Positions 14,671-15,298 of a DNA stretch of 15,298 nt are shown here, one piece after another. The position numbers and the translations under genes were made by a program. The notes under the pieces were generated by a model, which saw nothing but the letters and a program-made list of their open reading frames with translations, was not told where the DNA came from and searched no databases. How positions within the stretch are numbered: position 1 is the stretch's first letter; every line of letters begins with the position of its first letter. This stretch comes from JBBRNH01 sp038230415 (lineage in GTDB: Bacteria > Bacteroidota > Bacteroidia > Cytophagales > Spirosomataceae): positions 1 through 15,298 of the forward strand of contig JBBRNH010000110.1 in NCBI GenBank assembly GCA_038230415.1, given 5' to 3'.

Positions 14671-15298
14671 ATGTCTATTGCCGACCTGTTCGATTCCTTT
14701 AATTCACTCCGCGTTCTGATTATTGGTGATGTCATGCTGGATTCCTACGTTTGGGGGCGCGTGGAGCGCATCTCGCCCGAAGCCCCGGTGCCGGTTGTGA
14801 ACGTTATCCGGCGCGAACTACGTTTGGGCGGGGCCGGTAATGTGCTGCTTAATGTGCAGGCGTTGGGGGCCGAAGCCATCATCTGCTCCGTAATTGGCAC
14901 CGACGAGCCGGGCGATAAACTCGAACGTGAACTTGGCGACCGCCAACTCAGTTGCGATGGCCTGATTCGGAGTGCGTCGCGCATTACTACCATCAAAGAG
15001 CGCATTATTGCCGGTTCGCAGCAAGTGGTACGGGTTGACACCGAGACCGATAAACCCATCGCCCCCGCCGAACGCGCCCAACTCATCGAACGCGCCAAAG
15101 CGTTGATTCCGGGTTGCCAAGTGGTGATTTTTGAAGATTATGATAAGGGCGTTCTTGGCCCCGAAGCCATCGCCGAGATTACGGACTTTGCCAACGCGCA
15201 GGGTGTGCCAACGGTAGTTGACCCCAAAAAGCGTAACTTCTTAGCCTACAACAACACTACCCTGTTCAAGCCGAATTTGAAAGAACTCCGCGAGGGAC
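14671..15298 (+). CDS. D-glycero-beta-D-manno-heptose-7-phosphate kinase, RfaE1/HldE N-domain type (partial, runs off the window)
   Basis: The first 209 codons of a PfkB-family sugar kinase are visible, with no stop before the window edge. Motifs in order are LIIGDVMLDSYVWG (16-29), RISPEAPVPVV (33-43), GGAGN (53-57), TTIKERII (106-113), FEDYDKGVL (154-162), VDPKK (183-187) and KPNLKEL (200-206). The ISPEAPVPVV segment separates heptose kinases from other PfkB kinases such as ribokinase. The catalytic GAGD motif lies beyond the end. The enzyme makes heptose 1,7-bisphosphate for ADP-heptose, the precursor of the LPS inner core. Whether an adenylyltransferase domain is fused (HldE) or separate (RfaE2) cannot be seen, so no symbol is given. 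It is divergent from gatA, with 203 bp between the starts. Confidence 0.9.
   Translation, partial: MSIADLFDSFNSLRVLIIGDVMLDSYVWGRVERISPEAPVPVVNVIRRELRLGGAGNVLLNVQALGAEAIICSVIGTDEPGDKLERELGDRQLSCDGLIRSASRITTIKERIIAGSQQVVRVDTETDKPIAPAERAQLIERAKALIPGCQVVIFEDYDKGVLGPEAIAEITDFANAQGVPTVVDPKKRNFLAYNNTTLFKPNLKELREG

Overview
The window looks like a chromosomal segment of a Bacteroidota bacterium, most likely a Cytophagales member near Spirosoma. This rests on the protein styles (GEVED plus fibronectin III surface protein, MltD with LysM, O-antigen ligase fused to TPR repeats), on promoter boxes of the TAnnTTTG type, and on the absence of clear Shine-Dalgarno sequences. No database search was possible, so the genus is an inference.

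Layout, left to right. A 5S rRNA 3' portion (1-116) closes an rRNA operon and is followed by two strong hairpins (128-166 and 220-259). A large minus-strand gene (315-3298) encodes a secreted GEVED plus eight-FN3 surface protein broken by one missing base near 3003-3005. A 226-bp divergent intergenic region carries a 21-bp-spaced direct repeat. A plus-strand O-antigen ligase/TPR membrane protein follows (3525-5981). Four minus-strand genes then read leftward from 9744 to 6008: NagB/AgaI-type amino-sugar phosphate deaminase, NCS2 purine permease, membrane-anchored DNA/RNA non-specific endonuclease, and a small lipocalin-like lipoprotein. An ALDH7-family aldehyde dehydrogenase (9912-11450, plus) converges on an MltD-type lytic transglycosylase (12900-11467, minus), and gatA (14467-13004, minus) lies upstream of the latter. 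At the right edge the N-terminal 209 codons of a heptose-7-phosphate kinase (RfaE1/HldE-type) run out of the window on the plus strand.

Functionally the region mixes envelope work (surface protein, O-antigen ligase, lytic transglycosylase, LPS heptose kinase), nutrient salvage (nuclease, purine permease, amino-sugar deaminase), lysine-type aldehyde oxidation, and tRNA amidation (GatA). The nuclease and permease could cooperate in using extracellular nucleic acid; this is inferred from gene order only.

I see no phage, transposase, CRISPR or defence island. The least explained signal is non-coding: at least two intergenic regions (about 9813-9910 and 12912-13023) are built of degenerate 7-bp units in register, sharing ACATCAN and GTATGRN-type units. 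One array supplies the stop codon of gatA. The disrupted FN3 gene and a hairpin with a T-tract directly before gatA also merit a look.
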